Below, in pieces: positions 33,773-44,824 of a stretch of 64,000 bases of DNA (position 1 is the stretch's first letter; every line of letters starts with the position of its first letter). Made by a program: the position numbers and the translations under genes. Below the pieces are notes generated by a model, which saw only the letters and a program-made list of their open reading frames with translations, made no database searches and had not been told where the DNA came from. Source of the stretch: Acanthosepion esculentum (lineage: Eukaryota; Mollusca; Cephalopoda; Sepiida; Sepiidae); NCBI GenBank assembly GCA_964036315.1, contig OZ038478.1:146330758-146394757 (forward strand), written 5' to 3'.

Positions 33773-33960
33773 GATTGGCAGAATTTATTTTTGTACAAAC
33801 ACACGTTTTTGGTATGGTTTTTATTTCCGCACGATTGGCAGAATTTATTTTTGTACCAACACACGTCTTTGGCATGATTTTTATTTCCGCACGATTGGCA
33901 GAATTTATTTTTGTACCAACACGTGTTTTTGGTATGGTTATTTTTTTCACACGTCTCACA
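33770..33960 (-). repeat. 60-bp tandem units encoding CCHC zinc knuckles
   Basis: The plus-strand segments starting at 33781, 33841 and 33901 are aligned at exactly 60-bp spacing with few differences (GAATTTATTTTTGTACCAAC repeats). Each unit encodes 20 residues with one CCHC knuckle (for example CGNKNHAKDVC with CQS). Confidence 0.92.
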
Positions 33961-35073
33961 TTTTTCTGTCTTTTTGGCTTTTGGGGTTTTTTGAGTTTTT
34001 ACGTGTCGAACATTAGCCACACTTTTTCCTCAATTTGTGTATTATCCCTTTTTACGTTTATGAGACGTTAGCATTCTTCGGTCACCCTTTGTAATGTTAT
34101 GTTCGAGTCTTGCTCGACCATTATTATTATTCTCGACCTAATTTCTTTATATTTAGGATCAGTTAGTCCTTGAAGAAAAATTAGGCACTTGAATACATCT
34201 TTGGAAATTTTTTCTAACTTGAATTGTTCAACCAGAGAGTTCACTGTTCCCGCGTATGCCAGAAAATCCTCGTTATCTGATTTAACGATGTTTAGACATC
34301 TGTATCACGTGTGAAACATACTATTTCTTTCGTCAAATATTTTTGACAGAATACTTATAGTTTCTTCAAACGAAACTTCTGGTTTTCTGGGCAATATCAA
34401 GTTTGAGTACTTCGTGTTCTCGTTTGTCCCTAGTTTCTGGACTAATAATGTTAGTCGTTCCTCATCCGACCAATGTTGACATCTCTTGGTAAATATAGTT
34501 TCGAAACGTTTAAAGTATGCTGGAAATGTAATGCCCGAATCGTGTTCATATATAAATTCGGATAATGAATTTGCTATTCCTTCGGCAGAAGAAACAGCGT
34601 TTTTTCTTTCTCCAGTCGACTGTTTCAGAATTTTTTCGAGACTTTTTGCTGTTGTAATATTTGTTGCTGTAACTCTTGGTGCTGTAGTTGTTGCTGTTGT
34701 TGTAACTCTTGGTGCTGTTGTTGTTGCTGTTGCAAGCTTATTCACAGCATTTTAGTCATTTCGACTAATTGTTCCATCCTGACTTTATTCAGAATTCGTC
34801 AAAAAAAAATTTTTTTTTTTTTTTTAAACGGTTAACAGACAATTTACAGCCGTAATATTTTTACAACCGGTACATTTTACTTGAATAACGAATTCTTAGA
34901 CCGGCTCGCATTTTAGTCACGGTTCAATATATACTTTCCAAATCACAATTTAACAGTAAAAATTTTCTTACTTTTCAAAAAGTTTCCTTTTGCCTTGTGA
35001 CTCCGCTTTCGAAATCCTATTCGCCGTCAACTGATATATATATATATAATTTTTTTTCCAAGTAAGTACGTTT

Positions 35074-35097
35074 CCAGCAAAGTTATAACTTTGCTGG
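35074..35097. repeat. 24-bp perfect palindrome in the Ty3 leader
   Basis: CCAGCAAAGTTATAACTTTG plus CTGG equals its own reverse complement. It lies between the primer binding site and gag. Confidence 0.9.
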
Positions 35098-35127
35098 TAA
35101 TTTTTTTTTCTTTGGTGAAGTTCGTTC

Positions 35128-35146
35128 CACAATCCTCGTCGCCAGC
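35128..35146 (-). promoter_or_regulatory. Primer binding site of the Ty3 element
   Basis: On the minus strand, two bases after the 5' LTR, TGGCGACGAGGATTG appears. It is complementary to the 3' CCA end and acceptor/T-arm of a tRNA-Ser (GCT-type), whose 3' end as I recall it is CATCCTCGTCGCCA. This agrees for 13 bases. tRNA-Ser priming is known for mag-type elements. Confidence 0.7.
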
Positions 35147-35370
35147 TGTTATATCTCGTGCAAGATATAATAAACAAAGTAACCCGAATGTAGGTTTTCA
35201 ATAATAAGTTTATAATCGGATGTAGTACAGAGACAGAGTCGAGAGTATGCTAAACCTCAATAGGTGTTAACAAACGAAGTCGCTCTTGTCTGTCGGCTGT
35301 GATCGTACTTAATCGGCAAACAGTCCGTCCATTATCGTGAATGGGGAAGTTGGGTTATACCATCACAACA
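35147..35370 (-). repeat. 5' LTR of the Ty3 element
   Basis: 224 bp, the 5' LTR in element orientation, followed by AAAAC at 35371-35375, the second half of the target-site duplication. Confidence 0.95.
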
Positions 35371-35535
35371 AAAACCATTATAAATTTTTTATGTTTCGTT
35401 ATTTCATTTTATCAGCATCAGGTCGCACTTCTTGCACGGATTCCTTAGACTCTCTGTCGCCATGCAATACCATTGTTCATCGTATTAATCGCTTTCATTT
35501 CCACGCAAGGTGAGGCACAACACCGTGCGGTGTCA

Positions 35536-35656
35536 AATATATATATATATGAATAGACAAATATTGATATAAATGATTATATATAATATAAATAATTATA
35601 TATGTATAACTGAATAATAATCTGTCTTTCTCTCTATATATCTCTATATGTATATA

Positions 35657-35699
<43 letters not shown>

Positions 35700-35717
35700 G
35701 TATATATATATATATGC

Positions 35718-35748
<31 letters not shown>

Positions 35749-35755
35749 TGAATAA
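35536..35755. repeat. Imperfect (TA)n microsatellite
   Basis: Two TA-rich stretches, with pure runs at about 35662-35696 and 35701-35750. AT-rich sequence continues to 35820. Confidence 0.95.
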
Positions 35756-35824
35756 ATATATAATTCATTATATAATTAATAAATATAATTAATATATAAT
35801 ATAAATAGTAAATATAATTTATAT

Positions 35825-36070
35825 ACGAGGGTCGTTCAAAGATTTCTGAGTCTCACCCAGAAATGAGAGTTTTCAGCATGTTATTCTCTTATGCCTCAAA
35901 GCACGTGGTACAATGATTCTTAAGTATTGTAATCCATTTAGGAAAGAAGTCGGCGTCCTGGTCCTCCAAATCCTATGATCTCCTCATTGTTTCCAAAATG
36001 CCGACCACGCGTGTGCGATTTGAGTTAAGCAAACAGGAAGGCATCAGATGGAGTTAAGTCTGGTCAGTGA
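35825..36070 (-). pseudogene. Mariner-like transposase C-terminal fragment
   Basis: Minus-strand frames read PDLTPSDAFLFA, the block holding the third catalytic Asp (SPDLAPSD in the family), then LEDQDADFFPKWITILKNHC and TTCFEA. The 3' end, CTCGTATA, begins with the inverted sequence TATACGAGGGTCGTTCA, which is like a mariner terminal repeat next to TA. The N-terminal and central parts are missing. At least three stops are present. Confidence 0.65.
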
Positions 36071-36199
36071 GGGTGATAGATAATCTATTCAAACAATTAA
36101 TTTAATATAATATAAATACTTACTTATAAAATTAAATAATTATATATAAAATTACATGTATATATGAAAAATAATTATTCATATATATCAATAAAAACT

Positions 36200-37180
36200 T
36201 ATTCATACTTTTTTAATCCGTGTCACACCCTGCAAGGTAAGAAAGCTACTAAAACACGGGGGTTTCAGAGAAGAATTAGGAAGAGAAACATTAATAATGA
36301 GCGGAAAGAGAAAAGAATAATCAGGAGGGCAGTAGATATCGATTGACATTGCATTTAAAGTTTTGCAGATTAAAGTTGGCAAGGGAAAGTGCGAGAAAAA
36401 ACTATTAGAATAGAACTTAAGGCTACGTCTAGCCAGCTCAACAATAAACTGACGCCATCTAGTACTGCGCTTAAATTAAAAAGGGTCTAGGTACCATAGC
36501 GAAGAGCTCATCCGAACAATAATCCTGAAAGTATTTATTGAAAAGATATAGAGAAGCAACCCTACGGCCGTGGGGATGCAACTGAAGCCGAGCCACCAGG
36601 TCATGACCAGTAATATTGCTGATTCTTCTTTGGATCTTATCAAGGAGCTCAAGGTAAACAACAGGGGCGCAAGATCATAGCAATATTCTAGACATGGAAG
36701 AAATCTAGACTCATAGATATGTAAGGTAGATTCTGGGAAGAGAAATTGTCTAGCACGACACTGAACCGAACTTCTTAGCAGCTGATCTAGCAACAGATTC
36801 AATATGGAAGGCAGAAAGATGTCTCTCAGATTATTAATGGGGAGAAGTTTAGGTTTGGAGGCGTTAAAATTAACAAGCCATCTTTTGCCACAGTTAACAA
36901 CGAACTTGGACGTCATCAGGAAGGTCATTCATGAAAATTAAAAACAGAGTAGGACCAAGGATTGAAACGTGAGGAACACCAACGTTAGTACGAAAGGAAC
37001 TAAACGTGTTTCTGTTCAGCTCAACTTTCACGATTTGATAGGAAAGACTAGATCAGTTCAAATATTATCACCGTAACTTTTCAACATATAGAGAAGACTT
37101 AAATGGCAGACCCTGTCAAAGGCTTTCGAGATATCCAGTGCTATAGTCCGCATTTCACCGCTTTCATTTTTTGCAGCTAG
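36200..37180 (-). pseudogene. Jockey/CR1-like LINE reverse transcriptase fragment E
   Basis: Minus-strand order: MRTIALDISKAFDRVCHLSL near 37150 (motif A with catalytic Asp), LVFLTFQSLVL/GVPHVSILGPTLFLIFMNDL near 36960 (the usual PQGS changed to PHVS), then 36928-36476 covering the thumb and MEYCC-type region (ESRFLPCLEYCYD). The C-terminal tail and 3' end reach about 36200. The YADD box falls in a gap just before 36928 and I could not find it intact. Related copies are at 15.3-16.4 and 46.3-47.0 kb. Confidence 0.75.
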
Positions 37181-37189
37181 AAGATAATT

Positions 37190-37718
37190 TGTTTATCCTG
37201 GTGTTCACAGTGTTGGGAATTTAGTTTATAGCTGATTTGGAGTTGTTCGAGTAGAAATTGATGTAGACGGGGGTTTGGTTTTCTTTTTGGAGAGGTTTGA
37301 ATGTATTTCGAGAGATTGAATGTAACACCCAGTAAACTGACGATTTTTAGGTTAGATGATATATCAATTTTAAGTCCTAGAAATTGGAAAGCTTTAATAT
37401 CTTTTATGTAACTTGGAAGTTAGAGGTCCATTACTATTAGGTATAACAATGAGTCCATCATCCCTCTACAGGCCTACACTTTTTAGGGCCAATTAACCTA
37501 CCTAGTGTATCTAATATATATAGACACAATAAATCGGCTATTTGTACAGAATCATAAGCTTACATGGAAACGTCGAAATTTTTATTATTCTTCTTAACCC
37601 AAGGAGAGACATTATATATCAAAGTAAACTGTCTAGAAGCTATTATAATCTTTTCTTAGGCATTAGTAATATTAACTTAATTCCTGACAAAATTTAAGCT
37701 ACTTTCTAATAGATTTCC

Positions 37719-37780
<62 letters not shown>

Positions 37781-39795
37781 TTACTGATGCTGGAGCTAAA
37801 CAAATAAAAACTATAGGGATTAATAAAATAGTAAATCTAATAGTATAAAAATATTTAGGTTGGCAAGACTATCGGATGGTTAATGGTTTCAGGGTTACCT
37901 GCTTTTCCTCAACAGAATCTACCAGAAATTTCTGATGCAAAGAGTAAATATACTGATGCAGTGTAACGAGAGGATATACAATGGTGCGAGAATCTGAATA
38001 GACAGACCAACAAACATGACTGTACAGGAAATAACAATGAGGTCTGCGCGTAAAGAATAGTTGAAAATAGAAACAGAATCCTGAGTACCTACCAAATCGT
38101 TTGCTTCCGAGGATAAAAGGTAACAAGTCATTAATATTTCTCATGAGAAATTGCGTAGTTCCAATCCGTTCCTATTGAACTTAACCCAAAATAACTTAAT
38201 TGTCCGTGCATGCATATTCACTTTACTCTTTTTAGTGCAATGTGGAGGTTCCGTTTGTGTTGCGTTCCGTGTCGTCACTGGCTTCAGAAACTTAACGTCA
38301 TTTCATAGGCTGTACCAACGAAAGACAGTTTCCTTTTCTATTCGTTTTATTATAAGAGAGGAACACTTATCTACTTATTGACTATTATCAACCCATGTAC
38401 GGAATCTGGATGTGGCGAGCGTGTCAATGCTTCAAAACTCTTGCGGACACTCTCAGAATTCCATGTTCATGCTGGCCCTTCTGGTCCAGGCTCCGCATTC
38501 TATAACATCTGAGAGATGACTCTCTATGTACTTGGCTTATACTTATACAATAATAAAATAGTATCCTCCGGCCTAGAATGTAATCTGTCAATGTTTAAAT
38601 AGAAAGGGTACAACAAAATAGCAAATTCTTACAGCTGTAGAAACAAATTAAATCTTCAGTTATACAAGTAAAGTGTTCTCAAACCTGTGTACGTTTATGC
38701 GAGAGACATTTCAGGAGTACACCATCATATATCTCATGCTTTTGTCACTTTCCCCCTTTTTACAAAGAATGCAAGCGTTACAGTTTTGGAAAATGAGGTT
38801 ATCAATGAAATCAAAAGGTTAGCTCAGAAGCATTTGGTTTCGCTACGCGATAAATTGTTTGTATTTTCTTGATATAAATGAATTTGAGTATAAAATCATT
38901 TCCAATCTCTTTTGAATTAATTCCAAATCTTTTCCTGGAATTTTGAAAGATAAATTTGAAGGCCGTTTTGAATTACTCAATAGCCAAACATTTTTTTAAA
39001 TATCTTCTCTCAATGTAGATTTCACAACGTAATGATCCCTATCTGGCTCTAAAAACTATTATCTGCAGCATTTCTTTTACTTTTTATTTTTATTATTTAC
39101 TTTATAAACAAGGTTTTCAAATAAGACTGTCAATTGGAAATGGTAATCATCTATCTGAAAGGTACCCAGAATTTATTTCTTCTACTAAGTAATGTGTCCT
39201 CCGGGACGGTGGCGATCATGGCTCTCCACCATTTTCTTTACTTTGTGGCTCTTAATATATTTTACATTTTTTTATCTCCCTTGAACTCTGTTCTCCTCTC
39301 CATTTACTCAAGCTCACTACATAGGTGATGCGTTGTTTTCCTCTGTCACCACCTGTACATCCAAACTTCTTGTATTCTCAAATAGTCACCCATCATCTAG
39401 GTTGTGGAACATGAAGGTGATCTTATCAGTCATTATCGGATTGGGAACGGTCTTGAAGATCTTAAGAAAAGACTAGAAGGATTTAACATTTTGGGAAGAG
39501 TTGGAACCATCTAGACGATTGTATTATTGTAATCAGCTATACTAGAGAGTAGATTACTCTAGTGTTAAGAATACTTAATCTCAGTTAATCTCCAATTATT
39601 ATTGGTGTAGAAATTCAATGATTAAAAAGTAAGAATTCTGGTAATTATATTGGGAGAAACGATTCCAACGAAAAGAAAATTCCTTTTGAAAAGTAATGGA
39701 GTTTCTTGGTTAGGATTGGGTTTCCGGTTCCTTCTAAAATCTACTTCAACTCTATACTTTTAATGTGCCTGCCTAAAACTTTGAACTTTTATTTA
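37190..39795. other. Unassigned stretch
   Basis: Contains a (TA)n run at 37721-37778. Apart from that, no element or gene was recognised. Open frames at 38144-37869 and 38151-38381 show no family resemblance. Confidence 0.5.
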
Positions 39796-39802
39796 CTATT
39801 TA

Positions 39803-39930
39803 TTTACATTTTGTTTCCTTAATAGGAGTAGATAGGTTTACCTATCGTCCGGTTCACATTCCTCTCCGGTCTTTGAACAGGAGTAGATGTTTATCACTTG
39901 TTTCCTGTTTACGATTTTCGTTTCTCTAAA
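39803..39930 (-). repeat. Short dispersed element, inverted copy of 44663-44790
   Basis: About 128 bp with high identity to the reverse complement of 44663-44790, including ACCTATCGTCCGGTTCACAT and TTTGAACAGGAGTAGATG blocks. It contains the palindromic GATAGG/CCTATC hairpin. The class is unknown. Confidence 0.8.
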
Positions 39931-39939
39931 GCATTTTCC

Positions 39940-40745
39940 TTCTTTTTCATATCCGATGTCCTCTTACATCTTACTCCTTAATACTCTATTTCGAGGGGCT
40001 CTTAGGTCCTGTATAGGTTGTACATCACCGAAAATAGACATCTGAGTAAGAATTAAGACGATACTGAATACAAGGTAAAAATCCGCAAGTATACCGAGAA
40101 GTGTGGGGGAGATTTCAAGACACTAGTAATTACTTACTAACAGAAATCTGTGATACAAAGATAACCCTAAGTGAGAAGAATTCATTTTCACGCATGTATG
40201 TAGACATTAGATGACAGGAAAGCTTGTCATCTGAGTATACTTGGCGATGTTATTATTGTTTCTACAATAGATTCAATTTTCAATCTCGTTCCTAATTCTT
40301 TTATTATATCCATGAAGTTCTCTGATAATGTCTCAAACGTTCTAATAATAATGGATAACTGTGGTCATGTTAATATTTTTATTAGATTTTTAAGAATTTT
40401 CAGATCTTAATCAGATTTCACTGTTCATTTCCAATCTACGATCTACTAGAAAATCAAAATCTGATATTATTTATTTATTTACGAAAACTAAATGTAGTCT
40501 CCTGCTTCGAACTGGTTGATTGACTTTAATTTCTTACTAAAAACATCATACTTTATGTTCTCTGGAACAACCGCGCTTTATGCTTGAATCGTCTGTGTGG
40601 ATTTGAAAATCGCAGACATTTGCATGGAGAACTCTTCCTACCATTCAGGTTTAATTTTAATATTAGTTTAAGCTAATTCGCTAAATTAATTTATTTTAAA
40701 TCTTCATGTGATGCTCTGTACGGACAATGGTCGTTATTGAGATTA

Positions 40746-40804
<59 letters not shown>

Positions 40805-41020
40805 GATAGTGAGGATAATTAGGAATAAATTAGCAAGAAAAATATCAATAAAAAACGAAAACAAAGGAAATAATAGAAATTAGAAGCAGGAGGGGGAAAT
40901 AACTTTCTTGTGAAGGCGGAAATGGGTAAAACCTGGAAGAGAGAGCCTTGTTGTTGCTGTTACTGTTGTGAGGGTTAATTCCTTCCCCACCTCGGCAAAC
41001 GTTTGTTCAAGTAAAAACGA
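39940..41020. other. Unassigned stretch with (ATT)n
   Basis: Includes an (ATT)n run of about 65 bp at 40741-40805. Nothing else was recognised. Confidence 0.55.
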
Positions 41021-41029
41021 ATACATTTG

Positions 41030-41290
41030 AGTATGGACAAATAAATGTATACTTTATTTACATATATTCAAAGCTTGTAACTTTTATCTGTTGTTATCCA
41101 AGGCAGCCTGGAGAGAGAATGTTGAAATTAGACATTGCTGCTGACTGTAGTATTTTTCTCTCTCTCCCCCCTCTCTCTCTCTGTCTCTCTCTCCCTCTCT
41201 CTGTCTCTCTCTCTCATCTCTCCCTCTCCCTCTCTCTCTCTGTATCTCTCTCTCCCTCGCCCCTCTCTCTCTCACTCTCTCTACGCGCTG
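41030..41290 (+). repeat. Dispersed repeat with polypyrimidine tail (copy 1)
   Basis: GTATGGACAAATAAATGTAT, ATTCAAAGCTTGTAACTTTT and AGAGAATGTTGAAATTA lead into a CT-rich tail of about 125 bp. The same series in the same order occurs at 44238-44400. Arg/Glu- or Ser/Leu-rich frames over the tail are artefacts. Confidence 0.8.
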
Positions 41291-41299
41291 GTATTGACA

Positions 41300-42790
41300 T
41301 GAAGGCTGGTTTGTGTCGCATCGCTCAGCTTGTCGTCCAATTTAATTTGTTCCTTTTCTTTTGGTTGAAGCGGATGTATGCGTGGAGCCTATGCTCAGCA
41401 AACGTATTTACGTAGTCTGCTTTGGGTTATCGATTCGGTTTGTGTAGAAAAAGGCACAACTTTGATAACGTTGGTGACAGTGACTGAGCACAATAAATAA
41501 ACGATGTGCTAAGTTGTTTATGGCACTTCACATTTGAAATAACTTTAATAAGTTTATACCGACATTACTTACATGAGATCAAGCTCCGAGTGTTAAGCGA
41601 ATAAAAGCATACCAAATCCCGCCTTTCTCTCCTCCTCCTTCATTCCATATCTTTCTACCGATGCCCTTTTTCAAGGTACTTAAGTGTTGGACAAAACTTG
41701 TAAATCTCAATCATGTACGAGGAGAGAAAATGATTTTTGTTAATGCAAGAGACAAACGTTAACAGTGGATGGCAGGCTTATTGCCACTTTTCGTTTGTTC
41801 TTCGATTAATTGGTTGCCTATTGCATAGTACGCGGTTTATTCCTAGACAATTAGTCTTTTACGTCAAACGGTTATGTGAGCAGTGATAAATAGACGCATA
41901 CATACCAGCGGTGTCTTTAGCTTCTTTTTTATCATGTGAGGGACGCGCAAAGATAACGGTTTGATTTCATTGAAATATAAACACAGTGCGATTTTACAAG
42001 TGTGAATATATCAGTTGCATGAAAAGCCATGTTAAAGGATATATGATTTATTGCGTTATTTCTCACCGAATCTCATAAAATGCAATTAGAACTTTCTCGT
42101 CAGTTTAATCAGGGAAAATAGAAATGCCTAAAGGGGGGCAATTTATAGGATTGAACTAAAATTGAAAATTTATTTGCCAATCATAAATATCTTTCTAACA
42201 GGCATACGTTGTCAATAATTTTATTGTTCAGCAGATTATCAGCCTCTTTGGTGAAAGTGTACATTTCTAAGGCCAAGTTAGGCAACTGTAAGAAATCGAA
42301 ATGCAAACAATTCTGTACGAAACAACATATATCAATTTCTATATATCTTTCTACTTATAACGAATTCATCGCCTTCTTGGGTCTGGACCTCCTACTATCA
42401 GTTTTAAACACTCCATCTTTGCACTATACTTTATTTACCTTATCACTCGACACCTATTTTAAAAAAAGAAAAGGGCATTGTTTTTTGTTTTTTCATCACA
42501 ACGTTTTGATTGATAGATTCTATTCCCTTCTGCAATGATATATTTAGCCAGTAAAACGTGATTATTGCCAAGTATTTCTGCACTTCTTGATAAGGACAGT
42601 TAAAAACTCCCCCATGGAATATTCTTTTGTATAGTTAAACATTTCACTGCAAGTAGAAAAAACCTTATAAAATCGACGCAATTCAATGATATACTTATTT
42701 AATGTACCAGACAGTGTTAAGTGATTTAAGATAATAGAATAACACACTAATCATGCACAGTACAGCGGGTAGCGGTATGAAAGTGGATAG
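41300..42790. other. Unassigned stretch
   Basis: No gene, element or tandem repeat was recognised. Confidence 0.5.
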
Positions 42791-42799
42791 CAACTTAAG

Positions 42800-43230
42800 C
42801 AGTCCTTAAGAACAATGGAGTATGAATTACAACAAGAAGTGCATTGATTTATATGCAACAATTAATAACTGCTTTGTTTTTCATACAACAAATAATACGC
42901 TGTTTTCTATACGACAAGACAAGTATGGCCTTTGATGTATTGTTTTCTATACTACAAAAAGTACATTGATTTCTATACAAAAAGAAGCGCTTTTACCCTA
43001 TGCAGCAAGCATTATATTACTTTTCATACTACAAAACGAGCATTGCTTTCATTGCAACAAGAAGTTCTTTATAATCTATGCAACAAGCATCGCATTGACT
43101 TCCATACAACAAATGGTTTATCGCTTTCTATATAAGAAATGCATCATTTCCTCTATAACAAGAAGTTAATTGTTTTCTATGCTTCGAAAAGTACATTATT
43201 TCTGATGTAACAATTAATCTCTTGCTTCTC
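42800..43230. repeat. Diverged minisatellite, unit about 30 bp
   Basis: Variants of TTGATTTCTATACAACAAGA recur about every 28-35 bp. Clearer units are near 42843, 42875, 42910, 42950, 42968, 43020 and 43090. The overlapping open frames repeat an IDFYT-like decapeptide because of the unit and are not genes. Confidence 0.65.
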
Positions 43231-43239
43231 TCATGCTAT

Positions 43240-43775
43240 TTATGGCCTTGTTTACTTGCGTGTTATCTCTGCTAGTATAAATCACAAAAACAACAGCTGT
43301 GGGCCACTGAGTGATGAACATTTACTAAGCTTATTGGTGATGGAATTAGCCACATTATTAAACACTCGATTTTATTGTAGGGGTTTCCATTAAAATTGGT
43401 TTATTTAACTCTCTGAAGATAAATCTGGCACAAGGCCATGTCCAGATGTACTTTCCAAATTTAATTTCTCTTCCCTATTGTTTAATTTATGAAAGTCGAA
43501 AACTCTTGACATTATACAAGAAGGGTTATAAAATAAGTCGACCAATGCAATCATTTTTTGTGAAATTACTCAAAGGTAAAATTATATATTCAACAATATT
43601 TACATTTTGGGTTGAATTGCATGCAATGTGGTCCGTTGCATAAGTAGCCTCCCATTCGCCGTGAAATATTACATGTCAAATGTTAGTGGACAGACTTTGT
43701 TAGTGATATTTGTTTTAGACAAAGTCTTAATAAAATGATTGAGTTGGGCAAAGGGTTTGTGCTGAGCAGATGCAT
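43240..43775. other. Unassigned stretch
   Basis: No element or gene recognised. Confidence 0.5.
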
Positions 43776-43779
43776 GCCT

Positions 43780-43930
43780 GTCCCTTGAGTCTGAGTGCCG
43801 CAACTGACTTATTTCTAGCGGGAAAATGTTTATATAGGAGTTCAAACAATCCTGTATTTTGGCGGTAAGAGAAATCATACTTATCTTTGTTCTGATTGGC
43901 TGGATCGAACCAATCAGTGAATATTTAACA
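43780..43930 (-). promoter_or_regulatory. Possible TATA/CCAAT promoter (solo LTR?)
   Basis: On the minus strand GATTGGTTCG and CCAATCAG (two CCAAT boxes in opposite orientation) precede CCTATATAAACA by about 60 bp. A TCAGTTGC initiator-like site lies about 25-30 bp further. This is a textbook core promoter layout. No gene or LTR partner is seen downstream. Confidence 0.3.
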
Positions 43931-43974
43931 TTTATTATATATCACATTCGTTTATTATGTATATTCTTAATTTA

Positions 43975-43976
<2 letters not shown>

Positions 43977-44031
<55 letters not shown>
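43977..44031. repeat. (GT)n microsatellite
   Basis: Pure GT run of about 55 bp. Confidence 0.98.
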
Positions 44032-44032
<1 letters not shown>

Positions 44033-44237
44033 ATGTACAGTTCCACAATATCACGGACAATTGGTCTACAGTAAAGGCTCCTTTGACAATTTAATAAACT
44101 TCTTCTGTCTTTAGGACGTGGGCGGCCATGCCTCTCCATAATTCTCCGTAGTTTGTAAAGCTTGTATTTTCCTGTTTCTCCTAATCCCTGTTCTGCCAAT
44201 TATTCAACATTTTCTAAGCTCTCTTTCCTTATTACGT

Positions 44238-44369
44238 ATGGACAAATAAATGTAAAATTTATTTACAGGTATTCAAAGCTTGTAACTTTTATCTGTTGCT
44301 ATTACCGAGGTAGTCTGGAGAGATAATGTTGAAATTATACATTGTTGCTGGCTGTTGTTGTTGTCGTTG

Positions 44370-44403
<34 letters not shown>

Positions 44404-44640
44404 TTCACTGTCGCTGTCTCTTTATTTCTATGTCTTTATGTGTCTCTTTCGCACGCACACTTTCGCTCGCCATCTCAATCTTTCTTGCCAGTCTGAGTCT
44501 TTCTCACTCTTTTTCTCTTTCTCTCTCTTGCGCGCACACGTGCGCTCTCTTCGTCTTCCTATCTCTCTCTACTTGTCTGTCTGTCTTTTTCCGTGTCTGT
44601 ATCTGTCTGCCTCTCCCCCGTCTTTCTATCACGGTGTGTG
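44238..44640 (+). repeat. Dispersed repeat with polypyrimidine tail (copy 2)
   Basis: Matches the repeat at 41030-41290 through ATGTTGAAATTA, then runs into (CT)n and a longer degenerate pyrimidine-rich stretch. Confidence 0.8.
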
Positions 44641-44662
44641 TATATCTGTGTGATTGTGATGC

Positions 44663-44790
44663 TTTAGAGAAATGAAAATCGTAAACAGGAAACAACTGAT
44701 AAACATCTACTCCTGTTCAAAGACCGGAGAGGAATGTGAACCGTACGATAGGTAAACCTATCTACTTCTAATAAGGAAACAAAATGTAAA
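44663..44790 (+). repeat. Short dispersed element flanked by ~27-bp direct repeats
   Basis: Inverted copy of 39803-39930. Left flank TGTGTGTATATCTGTGTGAT and right flank TGTGTGTATATCTGTGTAAT are direct repeats continuing TGTGATG. This suggests an insertion with a long target duplication. Confidence 0.75.
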
Positions 44791-44824
44791 TCTGTGTGTA
44801 TATCTGTGTAATTGTGATGGGGTA

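Larger units (their letters stand above)
33715..34777 (-). pseudogene. Ty3 gag (capsid and nucleocapsid), decayed
   Basis: A plausible start is the ATG at 34777 (MEQLVEMTKML), followed by a TGA after codon 11. The next segment in that frame is very Gln-rich (QQQQQQHQELQQQQQLQH), and then a shift leads into 34650-34305, the capsid-like part (FPAYFKRFETIF, FEETISILSKIF). A TGA near 34305 is followed in frame by CLNIVKSDNEDFLAYAGTV and a TAA near 34070, then a 1-nt loss near 34023. The nucleocapsid, 34020-33715, has three C-x2-C-x4-H-x4-C knuckles and the first half of a fourth. Frame 0 ends shortly after the slippery site. Confidence 0.88.
30281..35370 (-). mobile_element. Mag-type Ty3 LTR retrotransposon, structurally complete, frames broken
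   Basis: An LTR element of about 5.1 kb in minus orientation. The two LTRs (30281-30503 and 35147-35370) match along their length with at most a one-base length difference. They begin TG and end CA, and AAAAC (30276-30280 and 35371-35375) flanks both sides as a 5-bp target-site duplication. Internal parts occur in order: primer binding site, gag, protease, RT, RNase H, integrase, polypurine tract. Mag-lineage placement is inferred from a primer site matching tRNA-Ser, Gag style and RT sequence. Coding parts hold at least six stops and several 1-nt shifts. Confidence 0.95.

Noticed and set aside
41084..41415. Arg/Glu-rich and Ser/Leu-rich open frames
   Set aside because: Both come from the CT-rich tail of a dispersed repeat.
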